The notes: generated from the sequence alone by a model not told the origin. A stretch of 64,000 nucleotides of DNA from Halobellus captivus (GCF_003697845.1 NZ_RDQE01000002.1:248001-312000), one strand, 5' to 3'. Shown: positions 1 through 8,570, numbered from the stretch's first letter. Numbers and translations are program-made.

Positions 1-65
1 TCGTCGAGAACGTCGCGAACAACGCCGGCGTCGTGCGCCGCCGCGAGGTGACCGAGGGGCGATGA
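1..65 (+). CDS. C-terminal end of an unidentified protein (5' truncated)
   Basis: Only the last 20 codons lie in the window, read from base 3 and ending with a TGA at 63-65. The tail reads VENVANNAGVVRRREVTEGR, which is too short to assign to a family. The stop overlaps the ATG of the next gene (ATGA), so the two are probably co-transcribed and translationally coupled. Confidence 0.6.
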   Translation, partial: VENVANNAGVVRRREVTEGR

Positions 66-427
66 CGGCGGAAGGGTCGGGCGACGACGATGCCGAGGAG
101 GCGGCCGACGTCGACGACGAGGAGGCGGCCGACGTCGACGACGAGCCCGCCGACCCGCTGGAGGCCGCCGGCGTCGACCCGGTGGTGCCGGAGTCGGCCT
201 CGGACGCGGCGGCCGCGGAGTTCCCCGACGACGCGGAGGTCCGCGAGTTCCTTCGGGAGGTCGCCGCCGACGTGCGCGGCGACAGCTCCGAGAGCAAACA
301 GCTCTCGGCGGTGTTGTACCGCGTGTCGGACCTGTACGACCCCGCCGAGTCGACGTCGCCCGAGGAGATCTACCTCAACGTCCGCCACATCATGCGGATC
401 AAAGAGCAGGGCGGGATCGAGCGGTAG
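62..427 (+). CDS. Acidic haloarchaeal hypothetical protein
   Basis: 121 aa, function not recognised. The first 45 residues are almost entirely Asp, Glu and Ala and contain an exact 8-residue duplication (EEAADVDD twice), encoded by a 24-bp tandem repeat at 95-142. The remainder looks like a compact helical domain of about 65 residues (EVREFLREVAADV, LSAVLYRVSDLYDP, IYLNVRHIMRIKEQG). The start ATG overlaps the upstream stop, so it is likely the last gene of an operon that ends before tRNA-Thr. The acidic head may be a disordered halophilic tail; no enzymatic motif is visible. Confidence 0.7.
   Translation: MTAEGSGDDDAEEAADVDDEEAADVDDEPADPLEAAGVDPVVPESASDAAAAEFPDDAEVREFLREVAADVRGDSSESKQLSAVLYRVSDLYDPAESTSPEEIYLNVRHIMRIKEQGGIER
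95..142 (+). repeat. 24-bp in-frame tandem duplication
   Basis: Two perfect consecutive copies of a 24-bp unit starting GAGGAGGCGGCC encode EEAADVDD twice in the acidic N-terminus of the overlapping gene. It is probably a replication-slippage product and tolerated because it lies in a disordered segment. Confidence 0.9.
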
Positions 428-448
428 TCAGGGTCGTGGAAGAAGGGA

Positions 449-522
449 AGCCAGGGCAGGGATTTGAACCCCGGAAGTCTCGATTACAAGTCGAGTGCAT
501 GAACCACCCATGCTCCCCTGGC
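449..522 (-). tRNA. tRNA-Thr (anticodon TGT)
   Basis: Read on the minus strand, a complete cloverleaf is visible: acceptor GCCAGGG/CCCTGGC, D stem GCAT/ATGC, anticodon stem CTCGA/TCGAG enclosing loop CTTGTAA (anticodon TGT), and T arm with TTCAAAT. The discriminator base is T, as expected for archaeal tRNA-Thr. There is no intron and no encoded CCA. Confidence 0.95.
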
Positions 523-602
523 GCGGCCGGACGTTCTCGGCGCTCGTATGAGTGCGTGTCGCTTTCGGCGAACCTCCCGGGACGAGCGAGTCCGGGTCCG
601 AC

Positions 603-1166
603 TCATTCCTCGTCAGCGATCTCCTTGCGGAGTTCGACCCGGTGAAGGTCGTATCCGCGGTCCACGTAAAACGATCGCGCCCGCCCGTTGTCCGCGAGCG
701 CCTCCAGCGCGATCGCATCGGCGCCCGCCTCGTCGAGTTCGCGTTCGGCCGCCGCGAGCAGCGCCGACCCGATCCCCTCGCCGCGCCGCTCCGGCGACAC
801 GAAGAGGTTGCTCACGACGCCGCGCGTACAGTCGCGTTCGTAACCGTCGCGCTCGATCGAGAACGCCACGAATCCGACGATCGTTCCCGATCCGTCCTCT
901 TTGTCCTCCTCGGTGACTGCCTCCTCGTCGCCCGTTTCGTCGTCCCCACCCCCCGTTCCGTCCTCCTCCCCGTCCCGCGCCACGAGGAGTTCGCCGGTGA
1001 CGACGCTCCGGGCGACCCACTCCCTGACCGTGGGCCGGTTCTCCGACGCGAGCAGCGTCGATCCGTGCCGGCGTTGGTCGCGGGCGAGGCTCACCCATCG
1101 GTCGGTGATCGCATCGACGTCGTCGACGGACGGCGCGACGATCCGCGGTTCCTCGGGTTTCGACAC
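603..1166 (-). CDS. GNAT-family N-acetyltransferase
   Basis: 187 aa with a GTG start. The C-terminal half carries the acetyl-CoA binding signature of the GNAT fold: beta4 (VVSNLFVSPERRGEGIGSALL), motif A with R/Q-x-x-G-x-G/A as RRGEGIG, then motif B (NGRARSFYVDRGYDLHRVELRKE), which resembles RimI-like protein or small-molecule acetyltransferases. Residues about 75-95 form a low-complexity acidic Gly/Glu/Asp insertion between beta strands. The substrate cannot be told. It is a single gene downstream of the CBS gene on the same strand, 132 nt away. Confidence 0.85.
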   Translation of the reverse strand: MSKPEEPRIVAPSVDDVDAITDRWVSLARDQRRHGSTLLASENRPTVREWVARSVVTGELLVARDGEEDGTGGGDDETGDEEAVTEEDKEDGSGTIVGFVAFSIERDGYERDCTRGVVSNLFVSPERRGEGIGSALLAAAERELDEAGADAIALEALADNGRARSFYVDRGYDLHRVELRKEIADEE

Positions 1167-1298
1167 GGGTCGTGATAGCGCCGCGTGGCGTTTGAGCCTG
1201 CCGCTCGAACGATACGGATCGGACCTCTCCGGAGTGGGTCGGGCCTCGTCGTGGCGGATCGGACCGCCTCGGGGCGGGGCAGGCCTCGTCGGGGCGAG

Positions 1299-1916
1299 TC
1301 ACACCTCCCGGCAGTTCGGACAGACCGCCTGTCCGTTCGCGTCCGCGAGCTCCGGGGCGAGCGCGCCACACACCTCACAGACGCCCTGCGTCGGGACGCC
1401 GGCGGCGTCCGTCGAGGACGCGGTCCGTGCCCTGTCGGATCCGCGCGCCGCGTCGGCGGTCCCCGACCGGGTCGTTTCGAGACGGGTTCCGTTCCGCGCG
1501 TCGGCGTCGATCGCCGGCTCGTCGGCGGCGTCCTCCTCCCGCGTCGCGCCCGCGGCGAGCGAGTCGCGCGCGGTGACGACCCCGACCGCCTCCCCGTCGA
1601 CGGCGACGACGACGCGGTCGACCCCCTCGGCGACCAGCCGCTCCTCGACGGCCCGAAGCCCGTCGTCGGGCGCGACGGTGGGGAGCGGCGGCCGCATCAC
1701 CGATCCCACGGTCGCGTCGTCGACGCCGCCCTCGAGGACGGCCGCGAGCGCGTCCCGGGCGGCGAGCCGGCCGACGGCCTCCCCGCCACGGAGGACGACC
1801 AGACAGTCGGTTCCCTCCTCGACCAACAGCGCGGCCGCGTCAGCGAGCGGGTCCGACTCGCTGACCCCGAGGAACTCCCGGTGCATCACGTCGCGAACCG
1901 TGGTGTCTATGCGCAT
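1299..1916 (-). CDS. CBS-domain pair protein with C-terminal zinc ribbon
   Basis: 205 aa. Residues about 1-120 form two CBS motifs (VRDVMHREFLGVSESDPL... and VGSVMRPPLPTVAPDD...), each ending with the usual G-x-x-T/A-x-R/x-D strand. Bateman modules usually sense adenine nucleotides or SAM. A disordered acidic linker follows (about 125-175), then CEVCG...CPNC, a four-Cys zinc knuckle at the extreme C-terminus. The combination suggests a regulatory protein that binds a nucleotide and a protein or nucleic acid partner, but the target is unknown. It is divergent from udk across a 174-nt intergenic region. Confidence 0.85.
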   Translation of the reverse strand: MRIDTTVRDVMHREFLGVSESDPLADAAALLVEEGTDCLVVLRGGEAVGRLAARDALAAVLEGGVDDATVGSVMRPPLPTVAPDDGLRAVEERLVAEGVDRVVVAVDGEAVGVVTARDSLAAGATREEDAADEPAIDADARNGTRLETTRSGTADAARGSDRARTASSTDAAGVPTQGVCEVCGALAPELADANGQAVCPNCREV

Positions 1917-2090
1917 ACTCGCGGATCATCGGCGAACGGCTAAAAACTGCCCCCGGTACCGTTATCACGCCTCCGGGCGTAGGACCCGGTTCGGTGAACG
2001 ATCCGCGAAACGCGCGATACGGACCGTCGTTCGATACGAAACGCGGAGCCGAAAGGGAGCCTTGAAACGCCCCGGCGTCGGAACGCGGGT

Positions 2091-2789
2091 ATGACCATAC
2101 CCTCGTTCGTGATCGGGATCGCGGGGGGGACCGGCGCGGGGAAGACGACGGTCTCCCGGCTCGTCACGCAGAACCTCGGCGACGACGTCACGCGGATCCC
2201 GCTCGACAACTACTACGAGGACCGCTCGGAGCTCTCCTTCGAGGAACGTCAGGAGGTCAACTACGACCATCCCTCCGCCTTCGAGTGGGACCTCCTCCGT
2301 GATCACCTCGAGACGCTGTTGGAGGGTCGGTCCATCGAGATGCCCCAGTACGACTTCGAGGTACACAACCGGAAGGACGAACGCGTGACCGTCGAGCCGA
2401 CCGACGTCATCGTGCTCGAGGGGATCCTCGCGCTCCACGACGAGAACGTAAACCGGATGATGGACCTCCGGCTGTACGTCGAGACCGACGCCGACGTGCG
2501 GATCCTCCGGCGGATCCGCCGCGACGTGCTCGACCGGGGCCGCGATCTGGAGGGAGTCATCGATCAGTACCTCTCGACGGTGAAACCGATGCACGAGCGG
2601 TTCATCGAGCCGACGAAGGGCCACGCCGACCTGATCATCCCGGAGGGAGCGAACAGCGTGGCGGTCAACCTCATCGAGGAGAAGCTTCACGCCGAGATCG
2701 AGGGGAGCGCCGTGCGCAACTGGGAACGCGGGAGCCTGGAGCGCGAGCTCGCCGAGAAGCGCTCGCCGGACCTCGACGCCGAGAAGTGA
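2091..2789 (+). CDS. udk: Uridine kinase
   Basis: 232 aa. It phosphorylates uridine/cytidine to UMP/CMP in pyrimidine salvage. A canonical P-loop GGTGAGKTT lies at about residues 11-19, followed by the family signatures PLDNYYEDRSELSFEERQ, NYDHPSAFEWDLL and VIVLEGILAL, and the RRIRRDVLDRGR lid. Length matches the usual 210-235 aa. It lies close to carA, another pyrimidine-related gene, though lrp on the other strand separates them. The ATG at 2091 sits directly before the conserved IGIAGGTGAG start of the fold. Confidence 0.93.
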   Translation: MTIPSFVIGIAGGTGAGKTTVSRLVTQNLGDDVTRIPLDNYYEDRSELSFEERQEVNYDHPSAFEWDLLRDHLETLLEGRSIEMPQYDFEVHNRKDERVTVEPTDVIVLEGILALHDENVNRMMDLRLYVETDADVRILRRIRRDVLDRGRDLEGVIDQYLSTVKPMHERFIEPTKGHADLIIPEGANSVAVNLIEEKLHAEIEGSAVRNWERGSLERELAEKRSPDLDAEK

Positions 2790-2833
2790 GAGGCGGGTCG
2801 GGAACCGGTCTCACCCGAACCGCTCGTCCACGG

Positions 2834-3247
2834 TCATCCAAGCCGCTCGTCCAGGATCAGTCGCGTCTTCGTGGACTTGACGTCGTCGAGCTCTCGCGCC
2901 TGCGTGATGAGTTCGTTGACGGCGCGGGTGTCCACCGCGTCGACGACGAGGACGATGTCGTCCTCGCCGGAGACCTGCCAGACGAAGTCGACCTCCTCCC
3001 ACTCCATCATACGCTCGCCGACCGCCGCGGTGTCGACGTTCATCTCCACGGATATCTCGATCATCGCCTTCACGTTGCCGGTCCGGGTGGTCACCGTGAA
3101 CCGCTCGATGACTCCCTCCTCGGTCATTCGGTCGACGCGGTTGCGGACCGTCCCCTCGGAGGTGCCGACCCGGTCCGCGATCTCGGTGTAGGGGGTTCGC
3201 GCGTCCCGTCGCAGGATCGAGAGGATCCGGCGGTCGAGGTCGTCCAT
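2834..3247 (-). CDS. lrp: Lrp/AsnC-family transcriptional regulator
   Basis: 137 aa. An N-terminal winged helix-turn-helix (DLDRRILSILRRDARTPYTE through VGTSEGTVRNRVDRMTEEGVIERF) is followed by a RAM/ACT-type effector domain (residues about 65-135) with the conserved G-x-x-D-hydrophobic segment (VSGEDDIVLVVD). Members are dimeric or octameric feast/famine regulators that bind amino acids. It is divergent from carA, whose promoter and its own share the inverted repeat TTACGA-N3-TCGTAA, so it probably regulates carA and itself. The effector is not deducible; glutamine or arginine would fit the target. Confidence 0.9.
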   Translation of the reverse strand: MDDLDRRILSILRRDARTPYTEIADRVGTSEGTVRNRVDRMTEEGVIERFTVTTRTGNVKAMIEISVEMNVDTAAVGERMMEWEEVDFVWQVSGEDDIVLVVDAVDTRAVNELITQARELDDVKSTKTRLILDERLG

Positions 3248-3278
3248 ACGGCGCGAAGGAGCGGCGACGACTTACGGC

Positions 3279-3293
3279 TTACGAACATCGTAA
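3279..3293. promoter_or_regulatory. Inverted-repeat operator copy 1, upstream of lrp
   Basis: TTACGA-ACA-TCGTAA is a perfect 6+6 dyad with a 3-nt spacer. It lies 32-46 nt upstream of the lrp start codon, where the TATA/BRE region of lrp would be expected, consistent with autoregulation. The same motif recurs at 3448-3464 and in degenerate form at 3500-3514. Confidence 0.7.
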
Positions 3294-3447
3294 CGACACT
3301 TCGAACTCCATAGAGAACAACCGGTGAGAGTGCGATGTTCGTAGCCGGTTCCGTGGCCGTCGGCCCCGGCGTGGACAGACGGATCGAACGGGGATTTCCG
3401 GCGTTGGATCGGCCCGTCCGGACGACGACTCCTCGCCCGGCGCGCTT

Positions 3448-3464
3448 GTTACGAATTTCGTAAC
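3448..3464. promoter_or_regulatory. Inverted-repeat operator copy 2, upstream of the carA TATA box
   Basis: GTTACGA-ATT-TCGTAAC is a perfect 7+7 dyad with a 3-nt spacer. It ends about 19 nt upstream of the TATA-like TTTAATA at 3483-3489. The placement just upstream of TATA suits either an activator or a repressor that blocks TFB. Confidence 0.7.
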
Positions 3465-3482
3465 TCACCTTCGAACGACGCA

Positions 3483-3514
3483 TTTAATACGGTTCATCCG
3501 TACGTATCTCGTAA
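3483..3514 (+). promoter_or_regulatory. carA core promoter with degenerate third operator over the start site
   Basis: TTTAATA at 3483-3489 lies 25-31 nt before the carA ATG (3514), the spacing of a leaderless haloarchaeal transcript. The stretch 3500-3514 (GTACGT-ATC-TCGTAA) keeps the right operator half-site perfectly and 4 of 6 bases of the left, and overlaps the first base of the start codon, where bound protein would block initiation. Confidence 0.6.
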
Positions 3515-4575
3515 TGTCGGACGCCTACATCGCGCTGGCCGACGGACGCGTGCTCGAAGCGCGCACCCGTGCGCCGGGGCGGACACGTGGTGAACTCGTG
3601 TTCACGACCGCGTACACCGGCTACGAGGAATCGCTGACCGATCCCTCCTACGCCGAGCAAGTGCTGACCTTCTCGTACCCCCTGATCGGGAACTACGGCG
3701 TCCGATCCGAGCGGTTCGAGTCCGACTCCGTCCAGCCGCGCGCGGCGATCGCCCGCGAGATGACCGACGACGTCGCCGAGTGGCTCGAAGGCGAGGGCGT
3801 CCCGGCGATCGACCACCTCGACACCCGCGAGATCGTCACCACCGTCCGCGAGGAGGGCGCGATGGCCTGCGGCATCGCCGCCGGCGAGGACGCGACTCCC
3901 GAGGACGCGGTGGCGGAGATGGAGGCCTGCGAGCCGATGAGCGCGCACGTCGACATCGGCGCGCAGGTGTCCGTCACGGAGCCGACCGTCCACGAGGGCG
4001 GCGACGAGGCGACGGTCGCGCTGCTCGACTGCGGCGCGAAGGGATCCATCATCTCCTCGCTCACCGAGCGCGGCGCGGACGTCCACGTCCTCCCGTACGA
4101 TGCGACTCCCGAGGACGTGGCGGCGGTCGAGCCCGACGTGCTGTTCGTCTCGAACGGCCCGGGCGACCCGGAGAACTTCGTCGCGGCCCACGAGGTCGTC
4201 GACGCCTTCGCTGGCGACCTGCCGATGGCCGGGATCTGCCTCGGCCAGCAGGTGATAACCAGCGCGCTCGGCGGTTCGACGGAAAAGATGTCGTTCGGCC
4301 ACCGCGGCGTCAACCAGCCGGTGAAGGACCTCCGGACCGACCGGGTCGTGATGACCACCCAGAACCACGGCTACACCGTCGACGACACCGGCCCGCTCGA
4401 GGTGACGCAGGTGAACGTCAACGACGACACCGTCGAGGGGCTCGACAGCGCGGAACTCGACGTCATCACCCGCCAGTACCATCCCGAGGCGAACCCCGGT
4501 CCGCACGACTCCCTCGGCTTCTTCGACGAGGTGCTCGAGCTGGCGGAGTCGCGCCAGCCGGTCGCCGCCGACTGA
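3514..4575 (+). CDS. carA: Carbamoyl-phosphate synthase small subunit (glutaminase)
   Basis: 353 aa. It hydrolyses glutamine and channels ammonia to the CarB synthase for carbamoyl phosphate used in arginine and pyrimidine synthesis. The N-terminal CPSase small-chain domain (YIALADGRVLEARTRAPG, FTTAYTGYEESLTDPSYAEQ) runs to about residue 130. The class I amidotransferase domain follows with catalytic Cys242 in GICLGQQ and His323/Glu325 in QYHPEANPG. The length is normal for archaeal CarA. carB is not in the window. The start is fixed by the TATA box 25-31 nt upstream and by homology of the first residues. Confidence 0.95.
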   Translation: MSDAYIALADGRVLEARTRAPGRTRGELVFTTAYTGYEESLTDPSYAEQVLTFSYPLIGNYGVRSERFESDSVQPRAAIAREMTDDVAEWLEGEGVPAIDHLDTREIVTTVREEGAMACGIAAGEDATPEDAVAEMEACEPMSAHVDIGAQVSVTEPTVHEGGDEATVALLDCGAKGSIISSLTERGADVHVLPYDATPEDVAAVEPDVLFVSNGPGDPENFVAAHEVVDAFAGDLPMAGICLGQQVITSALGGSTEKMSFGHRGVNQPVKDLRTDRVVMTTQNHGYTVDDTGPLEVTQVNVNDDTVEGLDSAELDVITRQYHPEANPGPHDSLGFFDEVLELAESRQPVAAD

Positions 4576-4776
4576 TCGGCCCGCCGGATCCGTCCTCGAT
4601 TCCGGATCGATTCTCGACGCCGGATCTCTCCCGTTCTACCGCGCGGTTCCCGCGACCGAACCCCACCGTTTGGAGTACCAGTCCTCCACCGACGCTCCCC
4701 TCTCTTTCCGAGCACCGTCCCCCTACCTCCGCCCGCTTCCGGCGGCGTTTTCACCCGTGGCCTCCCAGGGACCTCC

Positions 4777-5736
4777 ATGACACGCGAGGTCCTCCTCACC
4801 AACGACGACGGGATCGACGCGGCCGGGATCCGGGCGCTCTCGGACGCGCTCTCCGCGGAGTACGACGTGACCGTCGTCGCGCCGGCGACGAACCAGTCGG
4901 GCGTCGGCGGGAACCGATCGTGGTGGGAGACCACCGTCGAGTACACCGAGCGCGACCTCGGCTACGCCGTCGAGGGGACCCCCGCCGACTGCGTCGCCGT
5001 CGCGGAAGTCGCCCTCGAGTTGGACCCCGACGTGGTCGTCTCCGGCTGTAACCACGGACCGAACATCGGCGCGCACGTCCTCGGCCAGTCGGGGACGGTC
5101 GGCGCGGCCATGGAGGCGGCGTTCCTCGGGACGCCCGCGATCGCGGTCTCGCTGTACGACCGCGGGAACCTCCCCGTTCCGCCGACGGTGAGCCACGACG
5201 ACTTCGCGCTCGCGGGTCGGGTGGCGACCGACCTCGTCGCTCGCGTCGACGACGACGGGCGGCTCCCCTTCGGCGCGGACGTGCTCAACGTCAACGTCCC
5301 CGCCGCGGACGACGAGGCCGCCGCCGACCCGACCTACCGGGTGACCGAACCCGCTCGCGGCTTCGACGTGATCGAGTTCCACCCCGGAACCGACGCGGCG
5401 GGCGACGGGGGAGAAACCGAAAACGGGGCGGCGGACGGCGACGCCGCGAGCGGGACGGCCGGCTCCGGCGATCCCGGCGGCGACGCCTCGGGGTTCGGCG
5501 AGCGCCGCGGCGAGATGGGAATGGAGCTGCGCGACCGCTTCTGGCGGGAGTTCCTCCGGGGCGACGTGGCCGACGACCCCGGTTCGGACCGGCGCGCGAC
5601 GGTCGAGGGCGAGGTGAGCGTCTCGCCGCTGTCGTCGTCGCGGTCGGTCGCCGGCGACCGGGTCGGCGAGACGTTCGACGTGACGGGCGAGACGCTCGAC
5701 GTCGTCAGGGGGACGGGAGACCTCGCCGGCGAGTAG
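4777..5736 (+). CDS. surE: 5'/3'-nucleotidase SurE
   Basis: 319 aa. It is a metal-dependent survival-protein nucleotidase that dephosphorylates nucleoside monophosphates. The N-terminus REVLLTNDDGIDAAGIRAL contains the invariant metal-binding NDDG at residues 8-11. Further signatures are VVAPATNQSGVGG, GTPADCV and the SGCNHGPNIG loop. The protein is longer than bacterial SurE (about 250 aa) because of a Gly/Asp/Glu-rich insertion at about residues 205-248 before the final strands. The 201-nt gap after carA shows no ORF of note. Confidence 0.93.
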   Translation: MTREVLLTNDDGIDAAGIRALSDALSAEYDVTVVAPATNQSGVGGNRSWWETTVEYTERDLGYAVEGTPADCVAVAEVALELDPDVVVSGCNHGPNIGAHVLGQSGTVGAAMEAAFLGTPAIAVSLYDRGNLPVPPTVSHDDFALAGRVATDLVARVDDDGRLPFGADVLNVNVPAADDEAAADPTYRVTEPARGFDVIEFHPGTDAAGDGGETENGAADGDAASGTAGSGDPGGDASGFGERRGEMGMELRDRFWREFLRGDVADDPGSDRRATVEGEVSVSPLSSSRSVAGDRVGETFDVTGETLDVVRGTGDLAGE

Positions 5737-5754
5737 GACTGAGTAGGACTCGAC

Positions 5755-6024
5755 CTACCGGAGCCGACGGGAGCCGTCGGTGAACTCCGAGGCGAGCCTG
5801 CTCAGGTACCAGACGAGGAGCAGTCCGAGGAGGAACCCGCCGCCGGTCGCGACGGCCAGTTGGGCGGGAGTCGGGTCGCCGAGGAGGGTGATGAGCGGCG
5901 GCGAGACGGTCACCAGCAACAGGAATCCGACCTTCACCTTTCGGTTTCCCGCGTCGCGCTCCTCCCGCGACATCGGCTCTACCATCCCGCACCTCCGGGC
6001 CGTAGGGACCCCGATCCGGACCAT
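5755..6024 (-). CDS. Small two-TM membrane protein
   Basis: Up to 89 aa, function not recognised. Two hydrophobic helices (VKVGFLLLVTVSPPLITLL and LAVATGGGFLLGLLLVWYL) are joined by a short loop, with a basic N-terminal segment and a short polar tail. The most likely start is MSREERD at 5973 or MVEPMSREE at 5985; the upstream MVRIG start at 6024 gives an unlikely Arg/Cys-rich leader. It is transcribed divergently from gltX, and the mirrored promoter at 6124-6190 may serve both directions. Confidence 0.6.
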   Translation of the reverse strand: MVRIGVPTARRCGMVEPMSREERDAGNRKVKVGFLLLVTVSPPLITLLGDPTPAQLAVATGGGFLLGLLLVWYLSRLASEFTDGSRRLR

Positions 6025-6123
6025 CGCGTCTCCATGTCCGGTCCACGGCCCGGGCGGCTATCAACCCCGTGGACCGAGCCGCGTCGATCGCGGACCGATC
6101 TACGCCACACGACGCCGTTGACG

Positions 6124-6190
6124 TATAAACGTCTCGACCGTTCACGCCGTATGCGGTGGTTATCGGCGTGAACGGTCTCGACGGTTTATG
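6124..6190. promoter_or_regulatory. Mirrored divergent promoter / perfect 14-bp inverted repeat
   Basis: Perfect inverted repeat: GACCGTTCACGCCG at 6136-6149 and CGGCGTGAACGGTC at 6164-6177, with a 14-nt loop. The symmetry continues imperfectly outward through CGTC to two TATA-like elements that face away from each other: TTTATA (minus strand, 6124-6129) and TTTATG (plus, 6185-6190). The arrangement looks like an inverted duplication of one promoter with its upstream element. Confidence 0.6.
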
Positions 6191-6347
6191 CCTGCGCGTC
6201 TCCGACGTTCGGGTGCCCCTACCCGCGGCCCCGACGGCGGGACGGGAGCGGACGGATCGCCGGTGTCTCGTCGACGCGATCCGCGTCTCCCGCCGTGACG
6301 CCGACGGTTTCGCGGCGTTTTTGAGTCGACCCCGACAACCCGACGGT

Positions 6348-8120
6348 ATGGACGACGAACTCCGCGAGCGGGTCGAGGCGGCCGGCGAGACGGCCGCGCT
6401 CTTCAACGCGCTCAAACACGACAGCGATCCCGACGTGGGCGCGATCATGGGCCCGCTGATGGGCGAGAATCCCGAGTTCCGCCCGCACGGCGACGAGATA
6501 CCCGGCATGCTCGCCCCGATCGTGAGCGAGGTCGGCCGGATGAACGAGACGGAGCGCCGGGAGCGCCTCGGGGAACTCGCCCCGGAGCGGCTCGCGGAGC
6601 TGGAGGCCGACGACGAGGAGGACGAACGCGTCCTCCCCGACCTCCCGAACGCGGAGGCGGGCGAGGTCGTGATGCGCGCCGCGCCGAACCCCAACGGCCC
6701 CTGGCACATCGGTCACGCCCGCATGCCAGCGGTCATCGGGACGTACAAGGAACGGTACGACGGCGAGTTCATCTGCCGGTTCGACGACACCGACCCCGAG
6801 ACGAAACGACCCGACCTCGACGCCTACGACGCCATCCTCTCCGACATCGAGTACCTCGGCTTCGAGGCGGACCGCGTCCTCCGGGCGTCCGACCGGCTCG
6901 AGACCTACTACGAACACGCTCGCGAGCTGATCGAGCACGGCGGGGCCTACACCTGCTCGTGTTCCGGCGAGGCGTTCTCGGCGTTGAAGAACGACGGCGA
7001 GGCCTGTCCGCACCGCGAGAAGGACGAGGAGATCATCCGAGAGGAGTTCGAGGCGATGGTCGACGGCGAGTACGCCGCCGGCGAGATGGTCCTCCGTGTA
7101 CGGACCGACATCGACCACAAGAACCCGGCGCTGCGCGACTGGGTGGCGTTCCGGATGATCGACACGCCACACCCCCGCGAGGCGGCCGCCGACTACCGCT
7201 GTTGGCCCATGCTCGACTTCCAGTCGGGCGTCGACGACCACCTCACCGGGGTCACCCACATCATCCGCGGCATCGACCTCCAGGACTCCGCGAAGCGCCA
7301 GCGCTTCGTCTACGACTACTTCGGCTGGGAGTACCCAGAGGTGCTCCACTGGGGCCACGTCCAGCTCGACGAGTACGGCGTGAGCCTCTCGACGTCGACG
7401 ATCAAGGAGCTCATCGAGGCGGGAGAGCTGACGGGGTGGGACGACCCGCGCGCGCCGACGATCCGCTCGGTCCGCCGGCGCGGCATCCGGGGCGAGGCGC
7501 TCGTCGAGTCGATGACCGACCTCGGAATGTCGACCTCCGACGTCGATCTGGCGATGTCGTCGGTGTACGCCAACAACCGTGACCTCGTCGACGACGAGGC
7601 GGACCGGTTCTTCCTCGTGCGTGACCGCGCGGACGACCCGGCCGTCGAGCTGTCGGTCGTCGACGGCGACGCGCCCGCGCCGGCCGCCGGACGGCCCGCG
7701 CGACACCCGGAGCATCCGGACCGCGGCGACCGAACGATCCCCGCGGGACGGGTCCGTCTCGAGTCGTCCGACCTCCCGCCGACCGGCGAGCGCGTCTGGC
7801 TGAAGGGGTACGGCTGCGTGCGCCACGCGGACGACGAGCTCGTCTACGTCGACGCCGACATCGACGTGGTCCGTGACGGCGACGTCGACGTGGTTCACTG
7901 GGTCCCCGCGGCGGAGTCGCTCGGGACGCTCCTGCGGACCGTCGAGGGCGACGTCCGTGGCTACGCCGAGCCCGAGATAGCCGACGCCGAGACCGACGCA
8001 GTCGTCCAGTTCGAGCGCATCGGCTTCGCCCGACTCGACTCGTTCGACCCGGCGGGCACCGATGAACCCGACGGGCCGACCGGCGAGGAGGACCTGATCG
8101 CGTACTTCGCACATCCCTGA
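6348..8120 (+). CDS. gltX: Glutamyl-tRNA synthetase, archaeal type
   Basis: 590 aa class I aminoacyl-tRNA synthetase. The ATP site HIGH motif is present as PNGPWHIGHARMP, and the archaeal/eukaryal C-terminal beta-barrel type anticodon-binding region follows the catalytic core. The KMSKS loop is the usual weak form (SLSTSTIKELIEAG). Archaeal GluRS generally charges both tRNA-Glu and tRNA-Gln, the latter amidated afterwards. The start ATG at 6348 (MDDELRERVEAAGETAALFNAL) matches the family; the frame is open upstream but the codons there look non-coding. A T-rich TATA-like GTTTTTG at 6318-6324 would give a leaderless message. Confidence 0.94.
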   Translation: MDDELRERVEAAGETAALFNALKHDSDPDVGAIMGPLMGENPEFRPHGDEIPGMLAPIVSEVGRMNETERRERLGELAPERLAELEADDEEDERVLPDLPNAEAGEVVMRAAPNPNGPWHIGHARMPAVIGTYKERYDGEFICRFDDTDPETKRPDLDAYDAILSDIEYLGFEADRVLRASDRLETYYEHARELIEHGGAYTCSCSGEAFSALKNDGEACPHREKDEEIIREEFEAMVDGEYAAGEMVLRVRTDIDHKNPALRDWVAFRMIDTPHPREAAADYRCWPMLDFQSGVDDHLTGVTHIIRGIDLQDSAKRQRFVYDYFGWEYPEVLHWGHVQLDEYGVSLSTSTIKELIEAGELTGWDDPRAPTIRSVRRRGIRGEALVESMTDLGMSTSDVDLAMSSVYANNRDLVDDEADRFFLVRDRADDPAVELSVVDGDAPAPAAGRPARHPEHPDRGDRTIPAGRVRLESSDLPPTGERVWLKGYGCVRHADDELVYVDADIDVVRDGDVDVVHWVPAAESLGTLLRTVEGDVRGYAEPEIADAETDAVVQFERIGFARLDSFDPAGTDEPDGPTGEEDLIAYFAHP

Positions 8121-8213
8121 CGCCCGCGGTGCCGAGGTGGGCACGGTGTTGACGTTCCTCCCGGGCCGCCGTCGGGACGGCGTTCCCGCGCGGCCCGCCG
8201 TCGCGGAGTTTAA

Positions 8214-8570
<357 letters not shown>

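Noticed and set aside
436-645. Short plus-strand open frame across the tRNA-Thr gene
   Set aside because: It lies on top of a complete cloverleaf on the opposite strand and has no conserved residues.
1167-1298. Possible small gene or RNA between the GNAT and CBS genes
   Set aside because: The 132-nt gap contains only short GC-rich near-repeats (GGGCCTCGTCG, GGCAGGCCTCGTCGG) without a start, fold or conserved pattern.
6156-6347. N-terminal extension of GluRS from an upstream in-frame ATG
   Set aside because: The extension starts inside the inverted repeat, has atypical Arg-rich codons, and the MDDELRERV start has its own TATA-like box.
6219-8144. Long minus-strand open frame opposite gltX
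   Set aside because: Composition is that of an antisense frame in GC-rich DNA; the plus strand has a complete GluRS with HIGH motif.
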